NCBI RefSeq assembly: GCF_037031285.1
Contig: NZ_JAYEZO010000002.1
Location: 434,001 to 498,000 of the forward strand
Origin: Halobellus sp. LT62
GTDB taxonomy: Archaea > Halobacteriota > Halobacteria > Halobacteriales > Haloferacaceae
DNA length: 64,000 nucleotides
Reading direction: 5' to 3'
The notes beneath the pieces were generated by a model, which worked only from the letters and a program-made list of their open reading frames with translations, had not been told where the DNA came from and made no database searches. Position 1 is the stretch's first letter, and each line of letters begins with the position of its first letter. Shown here piece by piece: positions 44,718 through 52,351 of this stretch. The translations under genes were made by a program, and so were the position numbers.

Positions 44718-45810
44718 TGCTGTTCCGCTTGTCATTGAGGGCGACCGAGAGTACCTCAATCGTAGACAGTTGGAAGACTACAAACAACACAGGGAAGAGG
44801 TGCTTGAGTGGCTATGGACGGTCGGTAAAGACCCGGAACGGAGTGAGGGGTACAGCAAATCAGTCACCCGGAATATGGCATACCGACTCTCCAAGATTTA
44901 CAGGTGGGTATGGGAACGTGAAGATAGATATACTACCGAAATAACCCGAGAACACGCTGATTCATACCTACGTGAAATCGCGGGGAAGGATTGGAAAAAC
45001 TCAAACAAATCACAGTATCTCAAGGCCCTCAAACGTCTATTCAAGTGGAAGATACACGAACTCGGTGGAAGCCCGTGGGAGCCTGAAATCACGTTCTATC
45101 CTTCCTCGGAAGAGTATCAGCCTCAGGACTATCTTACCCTTGAAGAACGGAAGCGTCTCCGAGAGGCGTCGTTAGAGTACGGTGCTGTTCCTTCCTATGG
45201 GAACCTCACTCCAAGCGAACGCTCCCGTTGGAAAGCCCACATCGCTCAACGACTTGAGAAACCAAAGGAGAACGTCTCAAAAGTGGATTGGGAGCGTGTG
45301 AACAGTTGGAAGGTTCCCTCACTTGTGGCTACAAGTTTGGATGCGGGCTTACGCCCGGTCGAAGTAGAGCGTGCTGTTACTTCTTGGGTGGATATACAGA
45401 ATCACGTACTACGAATCCCGAAGGACGAATCATCCAAAAACCGTGACAATTGGATTGTGAGTCTACGGGAACAAACTGCCCGCTCACTCAAGATGTGGTT
45501 GGATGAGCGGGAGAATTACGCTAAATACGATGGGGCGGATGCGCTGTGGCTCACCCGCCGGAAGAATCCATACCAATCGGAGAGTTTGAACTATCTTCTA
45601 TCTCAACTATGCGATGAAGCCGGAATTGATACTACTAATCGTAAGGTGAGTTGGTACAGCATCAGGCACTCTACAGGCACCTATATGACCCATTTTGAAG
45701 ACCTTGGTGCGGCCAAGGCTCAACTCCGTCACAAGTCGGAACGAACCACGCTCAAGTACGACAACGCTCCCGTCGAAGAAAGAAGAGACGCCTTGGATAA
45801 GATGGGCTGA
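44704..45810 (+). CDS. int: Tyrosine recombinase / integrase
   Basis: 368 aa. The N-terminal half is a core-binding SAM-like domain (EITREHADSYLREIAGKDWK). The C-terminal catalytic domain has the first catalytic Arg in SLDAGLRPVEVERA, the second Arg in SWYSIRHSTGTYM (the usual H of HxxR is Tyr), a His in AQLRHKSERTT, and the nucleophile Tyr in LKYDN. It most likely catalyses recombination between the element and the host tRNA-His. AGGTGG lies about 8 bases before the ATG. The gene reads inward from the left repeat. Confidence 0.92.
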   Translation: MPLPDAVPLVIEGDREYLNRRQLEDYKQHREEVLEWLWTVGKDPERSEGYSKSVTRNMAYRLSKIYRWVWEREDRYTTEITREHADSYLREIAGKDWKNSNKSQYLKALKRLFKWKIHELGGSPWEPEITFYPSSEEYQPQDYLTLEERKRLREASLEYGAVPSYGNLTPSERSRWKAHIAQRLEKPKENVSKVDWERVNSWKVPSLVATSLDAGLRPVEVERAVTSWVDIQNHVLRIPKDESSKNRDNWIVSLREQTARSLKMWLDERENYAKYDGADALWLTRRKNPYQSESLNYLLSQLCDEAGIDTTNRKVSWYSIRHSTGTYMTHFEDLGAAKAQLRHKSERTTLKYDNAPVEERRDALDKMG

Positions 45811-45870
45811 ACAAGCAAACCGGCTCTTACGGCAGAAGGACTATCTATTCACTTTCTGAAGACCTTCCCA

Positions 45871-46467
45871 ATGTCATTCGATTTCTCGGAGTGGATAGAA
45901 GCCTACGGGAAGGTCGCCCCGGATGAGTCAATAGAGTACAAGGATGACTCCGGGGCTTGGTGTGAAGAGACAGACTATCGATTAGGGTCAATTTCATCTG
46001 AGTTTCAGCGACGTGGCTACATCTCCCGAGAAGATTTACGTAAAATCGGGAAGTGGAAAGCAGGGGGTCGGATTGACCACCACATTAGGAAGAACAGCAC
46101 ATCAGAGGTCGAAGACCAAAGCGAACTCGCGCTTCAATCTTCGGGCGATGTAGAGGCTGTAGAGGAGTTGACCAAACTAACAGGTGTGAGAGTTCCTATG
46201 GCGTCCACTATTCTCACAATGGCGAAACCAACGGAATTCGCTATCATTGATTATCGGGCGCTTCGCGCTCTTGGCGTTGTGAAGCCTGAACTCTTGGATG
46301 CTCAATCATACACCGACTACTCGACCTTTATGGAGTGCTTCAGAAATCCAACCTCAGAAGGATACGTCTTCTATATGGACATAGTACGGAAGATAGCCCG
46401 GCAAGAAGACCTGTCCACTCGGGATGTGGATATGGCTCTTTGGGCCTACGACAAATCTATGACCTGA
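45871..46467 (+). CDS. Helix-hairpin-helix DNA-glycosylase-fold-like protein
   Basis: 198 aa. The central segment LTKLTGVRVPMASTILTMAK, continuing PTEFAIIDYRALRALG, has the shape of an HhH motif followed by the substrate-pocket/Asp helix of HhH-GPD (Ogg/endonuclease III) proteins. The N-terminal part is polar and unlike standard glycosylases, and no iron-sulfur cysteines are present. Its place directly behind the integrase, among restriction genes, suggests a DNA-base-targeting role in defence or element maintenance (inference). Confidence 0.55.
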   Translation: MSFDFSEWIEAYGKVAPDESIEYKDDSGAWCEETDYRLGSISSEFQRRGYISREDLRKIGKWKAGGRIDHHIRKNSTSEVEDQSELALQSSGDVEAVEELTKLTGVRVPMASTILTMAKPTEFAIIDYRALRALGVVKPELLDAQSYTDYSTFMECFRNPTSEGYVFYMDIVRKIARQEDLSTRDVDMALWAYDKSMT

Positions 46468-46472
46468 GTTAA

Positions 46473-47051
46473 TTACCGAAGGTGCTGTAGAATCTGTAGA
46501 ATACGGAATCCGAGTTCCCCATAGTCCTTCTCCGTCTCAGATGCCTTCTCCTGTAGTTCCTTAATTTTCTTAGAATAGCGTTCGTTGATGACCAACTCCA
46601 ATTCCATCCCCGTCTCTTCCTCAAAGTCGGCTTCCAAGGCATTCAGCCCGCCCAAGAGATATTCTTCATCTGAATTGCCGGGAACAACCGGACTCCATAG
46701 TTGGAACACGTATGAATCAGCGGAGTCGAAGAGTTCAGTCACGTAGTTCTTGTCTGAGTTGAACTTCTGCCACAGGCGCTCTAAGGAGTGCTGATAGTCT
46801 TTTGCCCCGTATTCGGCCCATCGGTTGGTGTCCGGAGTTCCTACGTAGTGAAGACCGTTCAGGTGCGTTACAACCTCGCAAGTGTAGACTATCTGTTCCC
46901 CCTCATCGGTTTTGTCAACTCCTATCACATCAATTTCCGATTGGTCGCCTTCTTTCTGAGGGCGCTGATTATACATCACCAACTCGCACTCTTTTATCAG
47001 TCTGAGATACGCCCCAACAAGGAGTTCACCTGATTCCGGTTGTGTAGTCAT
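46473..47051 (-). CDS. Putative PD-(D/E)XK-like nuclease protein (gene 2 of a pair)
   Basis: About 192 aa from ATG 47051 (MTTQPESGELLVGAYLRLIK). GDQSEIDVIGVDKTDEGEQI, then VYTCEVVTHLNGLHYVG, has the D...(D/E)-x-(V/K) spacing of restriction-type folds, with CEV where ExK is usual. This is a weak match. The frame stays open upstream, and a GTG at about 47128 that overlaps the preceding gene's stop is an alternative start, which would couple the two genes. It ends facing the HhH gene, 5 bp away. Confidence 0.5.
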   Translation of the reverse strand: MTTQPESGELLVGAYLRLIKECELVMYNQRPQKEGDQSEIDVIGVDKTDEGEQIVYTCEVVTHLNGLHYVGTPDTNRWAEYGAKDYQHSLERLWQKFNSDKNYVTELFDSADSYVFQLWSPVVPGNSDEEYLLGGLNALEADFEEETGMELELVINERYSKKIKELQEKASETEKDYGELGFRILQILQHLR

Positions 47052-47112
47052 AATCCACTTATCTGTTTCCGGCGGTCTTCCCAATCGTTCGGTACTCGCC
47101 GATACTTCATTC

Positions 47113-48459
47113 TCAAACCTCTCCGTCACCGTTATCCCTGTATTCTTCAGGAAGCGAAAGAAGAGTATCATCTTGATAGAACATTTCTTCAATATCGCCT
47201 TTGTCTGTACCCTCTTTCAGATTTAGTTCTACAAGATGATACAAACCAACAGTAGAAAGAACCTTGTAGTCTCCTCGTTGCTCCATATACTTCTCTACGT
47301 TTGGCTCTATGCTAATATCGCGCTCATTCGGCGCAGTTCCCATCTCCGGATTCACAATCAACAGGCCCGAAACATTGTCGTCGGGGTTTTCTGCCACTAC
47401 GTTCTCAACCCAATCATCCAATTGTCTTCCTTTGCTTTTCTTGATGCCACCCGTTGTTCCCGTGATTTCAAGAGCAAACTGAGTTTTATCCGTGTGTAGG
47501 ATTCCATCTCGTTTCCCCGGTACTTCGCCGTCTACTGTGAAGCCAAGTTCGCGTAATGCTTCTCTTGTTACTTCCTCAAGGTTAGTGCTTGTCTCATAGA
47601 GTAACTTCTTGAATTTCGTTAGCGACTCTAATTCCTCTTCTAATTCTTCAATCTCTTCCTGCTTCTCTTGGATACTGTATTCTATGCCTTCCTCATTTGG
47701 AAGACGGTACTCAGAAAGCCAAGCAGGGGGAGCGCGGCCTTCCACATTAGTTTCAATTCCGAATACGTGATGGAGGGTGTCTTTGACAAAATCAGAATAC
47801 GTAATAGATTCATCCGGTGGAATAATAGCGACATAGCCGTCATCTGAACCATAACTATGAGCGACCTTTGTTGCTATAGATTCTGAATAAGAGTTCTCCG
47901 CGATAGTTTCCGAGTTGTAACTTGATTCGTGAGTAGAATGATTGATTATTTTTTCCCAATCAAAACGGCGACCAAAGAACCATTCCCACTCTTCATCAAT
48001 TGTCTGTACAGATTCACCCGACTCATCAGTATCAATGTCAACTGAAAATGGAAGCCAATTCAAAAGTTCATAATCATCGTAAGGCTCTACCTCATTGTCT
48101 TTCTGTCTCGCGTGTCTACCCATCTGCGAAAGTGTTGTCGTATTGCTCTTTTTCGGCTTCGTCGTCGTATTCCCCATACTCACAGTAAGAGACTCGGGTA
48201 GATAGACCACCAAGAACCCTCCTGTTCTAATAAACGTAGTAACATCTCCGGAGTCGAACACAATTGGAGATTCATCTGATTCGTTGTAGGGATGGTCGTA
48301 GTCTTGAGCCGCTGCTTCTAACGTTCTCAGATTGACAAACACGATATCGTAATCTTTGAAATTGGTAGATTCATCCCACCCTGCAGATTTGTGGACAAAT
48401 GGCAACTCACTTCCTTTTGATAAGATTCTCATAAGCGGGAGTGTGGTTCGGTGTGCCAT
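47113..48459 (-). CDS. Multidomain protein: Rossmann-like N-terminus, coiled coil, nuclease-like C-terminus
   Basis: 448 aa. N-terminal part (about 1-95) with DYDIVFVNLRTLEAAAQDYD and VTTFIRTGGFLVVYLPE, reminiscent of glutamine-amidotransferase-like sensor folds. The middle is Ser/Thr-rich. Residues 270-310 are a coiled coil (EEIEELEEELESLTKFKKLL). The C-terminus has REALRELGFTVDGEVPGKRD and FALEITGTTGGIKKSKGRQL, matching the D...E-x-(T/K)-G pattern of RecB-like nucleases. First gene of a minus-strand pair. No exact family recognised. Confidence 0.55.
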   Translation of the reverse strand: MAHRTTLPLMRILSKGSELPFVHKSAGWDESTNFKDYDIVFVNLRTLEAAAQDYDHPYNESDESPIVFDSGDVTTFIRTGGFLVVYLPESLTVSMGNTTTKPKKSNTTTLSQMGRHARQKDNEVEPYDDYELLNWLPFSVDIDTDESGESVQTIDEEWEWFFGRRFDWEKIINHSTHESSYNSETIAENSYSESIATKVAHSYGSDDGYVAIIPPDESITYSDFVKDTLHHVFGIETNVEGRAPPAWLSEYRLPNEEGIEYSIQEKQEEIEELEEELESLTKFKKLLYETSTNLEEVTREALRELGFTVDGEVPGKRDGILHTDKTQFALEITGTTGGIKKSKGRQLDDWVENVVAENPDDNVSGLLIVNPEMGTAPNERDISIEPNVEKYMEQRGDYKVLSTVGLYHLVELNLKEGTDKGDIEEMFYQDDTLLSLPEEYRDNGDGEV

Positions 48460-48643
48460 AATATTGGCGTAGTAATTCCAAATCGAAGGGATGGGTTCAC
48501 GCGCCGGGGGTAGAGTACGGAAAGACTGAACCGTTAGACAGACCGCTCAAGGCTCTCAATACCCCTGTAGCCCAAATCTTTGAGTGTAGGGTGTCCCGCT
48601 AAACCGAGTCTTCACTTTATATCCCTTCTTCAATTCGCATACA

Positions 48644-48775
48644 ATGGCGTATTCCGACCGTACTACCATACCCTGTGAAAAGTCCACGCGAGAGCGGTTG
48701 AAAAGTCTGAAACGCGGAGGTGAAAATTGGGATTCTCTACTGAGGAAGTTGAGCGAATCCTACGACCCCAACTAA
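48644..48775 (+). CDS. 43-aa VapB/RHH-like small protein
   Basis: MAYSDRTTIPCEKSTRERLK, then SLKRGGENWDSLLRKLSESY. The ERLKSLKRGGExWDxLL pattern is common in small haloarchaeal antitoxin-like proteins. The TATA box (TTTATATC, about 48615-48622) is 25 bp before the ATG, so the gene is leaderless. No toxin gene is adjacent; it may be an orphan or act as the element's repressor. Confidence 0.6.
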   Translation: MAYSDRTTIPCEKSTRERLKSLKRGGENWDSLLRKLSESYDPN

Positions 48776-48867
48776 TCTCACCGCTAACCAATCAGAACGA
48801 AGTGAACGGGTAGAGGCAGGTTCCCAAGCCCGATGCCTCACCCACATAGGATGGAGTCACCTAAACG

Positions 48868-49662
48868 ATGACAAACGAAACTACCGGATATAACGCTATA
48901 AACATTGGCCTTTCTGAGTCGAATAGCATACAAATAGACAATTCTGATAGCCCTATTATTGGATATGGTGTAGAGTATGCTAAAACATATGCGGAAAGGG
49001 TGAAGAGAGCGGAACAGATTCACAAAGACCGCTGTGACGACGTTCCCGCTGATGTAATCGGGGGAACCGCCAAAGCGCAAGAAGATTATCACCCATCCGA
49101 ATCTTGGAATGAAGTACCGTCTGTTCGTGATGGATACGATGACCGGCGAGACAAACTGTTCTCAGGTGGATGGGCAAATCAAGACGTGTTCACTTCCCTG
49201 TATAATGGTGAGTTCGGGAACTACAACCAACTTCAAGCGGAATCATATCTCGCGGCTATGTTCTCCTTCACTTTCGGGAAGAACCACGACATAGTAGCCT
49301 ATGAGATGGAGCAACTTTGCTTTGATACGGAGTGGGAGATTAATCCCCGACACCGGGTCTATGTCTTGGATGTGGTCGAAGACATTCCTTCTATTTATTG
49401 TGAAGGGATTGACCTAACAACGAAATTTAACGTGGCTCAAGAAATTCTACTCTTCACCAACGTAACTGTATCAGACCTTGATTCCCGTCTTGATGTGGGT
49501 AGAAGGCATATTTCCAACGTTCTTCCTGTTCTTCACGCTGAAGGATGGGTGAAAAGAGAAACAAGTAGTAGAGTCAATGAGCCGGATATTTGGAAGGATA
49601 ATGGACTTACAACAGACTATCTTGATATGCTCTTAGAAGCAAAGGAAAAGTTGGAAGAGTAG
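48868..49662 (+). CDS. Replication-protein-like remnant with C-terminal HTH
   Basis: 264 aa. The middle stretch DKLFSGGWANQDVFTSLYNG and AESYLAAMFSFTFGKNHDIV resembles the helix-bundle domain (HBD) that follows the primase core in NrS-1-like primase-polymerases of plasmids and viruses. The primase core itself is absent. The C-terminal 90 residues form a winged-helix-like unit (VSDLDSRLDVGRRHISNVLP). It may be a replication initiator, a truncated primase or a regulator. Composition is typical of the island. Confidence 0.45.
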   Translation: MTNETTGYNAINIGLSESNSIQIDNSDSPIIGYGVEYAKTYAERVKRAEQIHKDRCDDVPADVIGGTAKAQEDYHPSESWNEVPSVRDGYDDRRDKLFSGGWANQDVFTSLYNGEFGNYNQLQAESYLAAMFSFTFGKNHDIVAYEMEQLCFDTEWEINPRHRVYVLDVVEDIPSIYCEGIDLTTKFNVAQEILLFTNVTVSDLDSRLDVGRRHISNVLPVLHAEGWVKRETSSRVNEPDIWKDNGLTTDYLDMLLEAKEKLEE

Positions 49663-50005
49663 TTTACCGTCTCTATTAATTAGAGTATTCTTCGTTACTA
49701 TGTATAGTATAGCCATTTCCCTATGCATACATTTCCTACCAAGCGTTGACATTTCCCTTGGTGAGGCGAGACTATACACAGGTCGGTGCTTTCTCTATAC
49801 AAGAATTTAGACTCAATAGCGCCTGATACGCCCATACAGCCTGTTCTTCTCTTCTACAACCAATGCCTCTCACCGGGGCGTTAGAATGCGCTGTGACCCC
49901 TTCTCAATCCATAGCGCGGCTTCAGGCGTGTTGGCTTTGTCCGGCTTGAAGAGTGATTCGGGCTGAAGGTTGAGGGAACAATAATAGGGGTACTGAGGAA
50001 GTTAC
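49663..50005. other. Gene-poor stretch in the element
   Basis: AT-rich with short dyads around 49700 (TATAGTATA, TATGCATA). On the minus strand an open frame of about 43 codons lacks a start and could be a relic, but its length is within chance for this composition. No reliable gene seen. Confidence 0.4.
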
Positions 50006-50275
50006 CTACTCTCGCGGATTTTCGGCTTGTTGCTCCTTACACCACTCAAACAACTCTTCTCTCAGGTCTTTAGACGTTTCTCCGAACAGACTACCAAGAC
50101 GGTATCCAAGGTTTTCCCAAGTTAGATTCGGGAGTTCAGGATTCTCTTTGTATTTCGACTTGTCCGGGTCATCTTTGAGGGCTTCTGTCCATCCGGCATT
50201 GAAATTCCTTAGGTGGTTTGAATCGGGATTCGTGTTCCGCTTGTCTTCTTCGTAACTCAGTAGGTCATCGGACAT
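50006..50275 (-). CDS. Small acidic helical protein
   Basis: 89 aa from ATG 50275 (MSDDLLSYEEDKRNTNPDSN). The C-terminal half LTWENLGYRLGSLFGETSKD, then LREELFEWCKEQQ, looks like a conserved small domain that I recall from haloarchaeal mobile elements, without a known function. The upstream TTG at 50302 would add ten residues; the ATG is preferred. Confidence 0.55.
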   Translation of the reverse strand: MSDDLLSYEEDKRNTNPDSNHLRNFNAGWTEALKDDPDKSKYKENPELPNLTWENLGYRLGSLFGETSKDLREELFEWCKEQQAENPRE

Positions 50276-50946
50276 ACACTCATATGTGTTATTGGGTATC
50301 AAGATATTTTCCCTACTGAGTAAAGTAGCCTGAGATTCGCTGTTTCAGATGAAATTCTGTCGGAGTCCCACGGGGTTCTAACATACAAAGGGGCGGGGGT
50401 GTTCGTACTTGTTAATATAGGGCAAGTATCCCCGATAGGTTCAGATTCTGTGAAAAATCTCTAAACCACTACCCTCAAGTCTGAGAAGTGCCCAAAATCG
50501 GAGAAAACCTACCCCCTCAGAAGTGGACAGATGGGAGTAACACATAATCCGAATACAGACCCCTTCCTCTACTGATTCAGATGAAGCGGAGTGCTGATAG
50601 AGAGAAAGGCTGTGTGATGTACCTGTGAGTGCGTAGGTGCGCTCTAATGCGTTTCTACTGTCTGTCTGCCCTTCTCAGCACACACGAATAGATGAGTAGA
50701 GAAGGCAGATAGGGCGCTCTCACGGGTCTACCTATTCCCACTTCTTCACCGCTACTCCTTACTTGCGCTTCTTGCTGTGTTTTCGTGATTTGAGGAACGG
50801 AATAATGGAGAACAGAATACCGATGAAAGTTGCCCATAGACTTGACGCGGCAGAACTTGAGCCGGGTGGCGAGTGACCGTTCTCTCAGACTGTGGAAGAG
50901 TACGTGGGCACCGAACCCTTATTCAGGAAGGTTATGAAGAGCCACT
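50276..50946. other. 671-bp stretch without a secure gene
   Basis: Mostly non-coding in appearance. On the minus strand, about 50760-50885, a frame reads SSLWATFIGILFSIIPFLKS and ends KHSKKRK, which looks like one membrane span with a basic tail. It has no usable start codon. Elsewhere only short, inconsistent frames are seen. Confidence 0.4.
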
Positions 50947-51531
50947 ATGCCACCATCGGACGAATATGAGGAAAAGATAGCAAACTCAATAGAAGAAATC
51001 TACGACCTTCAGTTAGAAGCATTACGACGCGCCGGAGTCGCTAATGAAAAAGAGCAAGGTCTTGAGATTGAGTCAACGGAAGCGGTTAGACTGTTTCGGG
51101 AAGCGACAGGATACCTACTCCGTATGCGGGAACTCCGAGATGACGTTGAGATGGAACTTCGTAATAGCCAATTCTACCACATTGAGCGCGTTATCGGACA
51201 TATTGAAGACTACAATCGGATTCTTCAAGACATACGAAAGAACGATTCCTTTGAAAACGCAATACAAAGTTTCAATGAATTATCCTATGGCCCCGGAAAT
51301 AAGCAATATGCCAACCGTGCGGGATACAAAGTAACTATTGAAGGGCGTTCAGATTTTGTGCCCTCAATCTATGTTTCAGTAGATGGACTAAAAGGTAAGC
51401 AACGACAACAGAATGTACCAATGGATGGGACGACAATTGTTGAGAATTTTGTGTATCCTCGCTTAATCCGTCTAACAAAAGATGTAGAAAACTCTCTTAT
51501 CGGAAGGTGCGCATCCGGTAAGCGACCATAG
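50947..51531 (+). CDS. Hypothetical helical protein of the element
   Basis: 194 aa. Start MPPSDEYEEKIANSIEEIYD; two long helical stretches (EAVRLFREATGYLLRMRELR; HIERVIGHIEDYNRILQDIR), then a beta-rich C-terminal third (GYKVTIEGRSDFVPSIYVSV). No family recognised. Composition matches the element. The 96-bp gap after it holds no gene. Confidence 0.55.
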   Translation: MPPSDEYEEKIANSIEEIYDLQLEALRRAGVANEKEQGLEIESTEAVRLFREATGYLLRMRELRDDVEMELRNSQFYHIERVIGHIEDYNRILQDIRKNDSFENAIQSFNELSYGPGNKQYANRAGYKVTIEGRSDFVPSIYVSVDGLKGKQRQQNVPMDGTTIVENFVYPRLIRLTKDVENSLIGRCASGKRP

Positions 51532-51627
51532 CCCATTTTCTCACATCTCGGATATGTCTCAAGATAATCTATGAAAGCGCCCGAAGAGCAAAGAGTGTAG
51601 TTCCCGTAGTAGGACCCGAGAGAACCA

Positions 51628-51771
51628 ATGATTTGCCCTGAATGCTCTTGGCATTGGGCCTTTGAGGATGACGGAATTGTATGTCCATTTTGTGCGAGGG
51701 CTATAGGAACGCCAACCGATGATGACCCTCAGGAAGCCCACGAAGCGACAACCGAAGTTCAGGAAGCGTGA
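51628..51771 (+). CDS. 47-aa zinc-ribbon protein
   Basis: MICPECSWHWAFEDDGIVCP continues FCARAIGTPT and an acidic tail. The two pairs, CPEC and CPFC, fit a rubredoxin-like zinc ribbon. The stop is followed immediately by the ATG of the next small gene, so the two are co-translated. Such mini zinc ribbons are common in haloviruses and plasmids. Confidence 0.6.
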   Translation: MICPECSWHWAFEDDGIVCPFCARAIGTPTDDDPQEAHEATTEVQEA

Positions 51772-51903
51772 ATGACTGATTCCAATAGAACTCCCGAAGA
51801 ACAGGCGGTCATCAACAAGGTCGCGGAGAGGAAGGGTGAAGAGTGGGCTGAAGAACACGCGGGACTCATCATTGCTCAGGCTCAGTTGGTTGGAGAGATT
51901 TAG
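51772..51903 (+). CDS. 43-aa acidic helical protein
   Basis: MTDSNRTPEEQAVINKVAER continues KGEEWAEEHAGLIIAQAQLVGEI. Predominantly one helix. Its ATG is the first codon after the stop of the zinc-ribbon gene. No family recognised; the tight pairing is the main support. Confidence 0.5.
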   Translation: MTDSNRTPEEQAVINKVAERKGEEWAEEHAGLIIAQAQLVGEI

Positions 51904-52351
51904 GAACCTATCCTAAGGTCTCCCGATGGATTCGTCTGAGAGGGCGAGAATAAGCCCGTGTATGTCTTCGTCTGTTGATGAAGGGAATCCACCGTCTATT
52001 CTGAGGTGTCCTCAGCGGCTTCAGATAGCCCTCAGTTCGATTATGATTTTATAAAGAGAATGCGGAGCGCGGGGTAGTACGACTGAAAAATTTCACAGAA
52101 GGGCGACGGACTAAACGACGGAGATACTGATATGGGTATCAGAAGGGACCAATCTTTCTCGCTGATAGGTTTGATAACCCCAACGAATTTTTGCTAAATG
52201 GTTCCACGTATATATTAAATTTAAAAGAGTCAATCTTCAGCGCATCCGGACTGAATACAGACTTTTATCACTATTCTATCAGTATAGAGGCGACAGGTGA
52301 ACGGGGATTTATCGGTAAGAACTTTCATCCCACCGTGAATTGGAACGTCTA
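51904..52351. promoter_or_regulatory. 448-bp AT-rich region before the restriction-modification gene
   Basis: No gene seen. It contains several TATA-like runs (TTTTATAAAG about 52050; ATATATTAAATTTAAAA about 52211; TTTTATCAC about 52262) and would hold the promoter and control sites for the large enzyme gene that follows. Restriction genes are often tightly controlled during establishment. Confidence 0.45.

Noticed and set aside
50655-50837. 60-aa minus-strand frame beginning MGNFHRYSV
   Set aside because: No coding character and no promoter; the neighbouring frame with a membrane-like peptide is more interesting but lacks a start.
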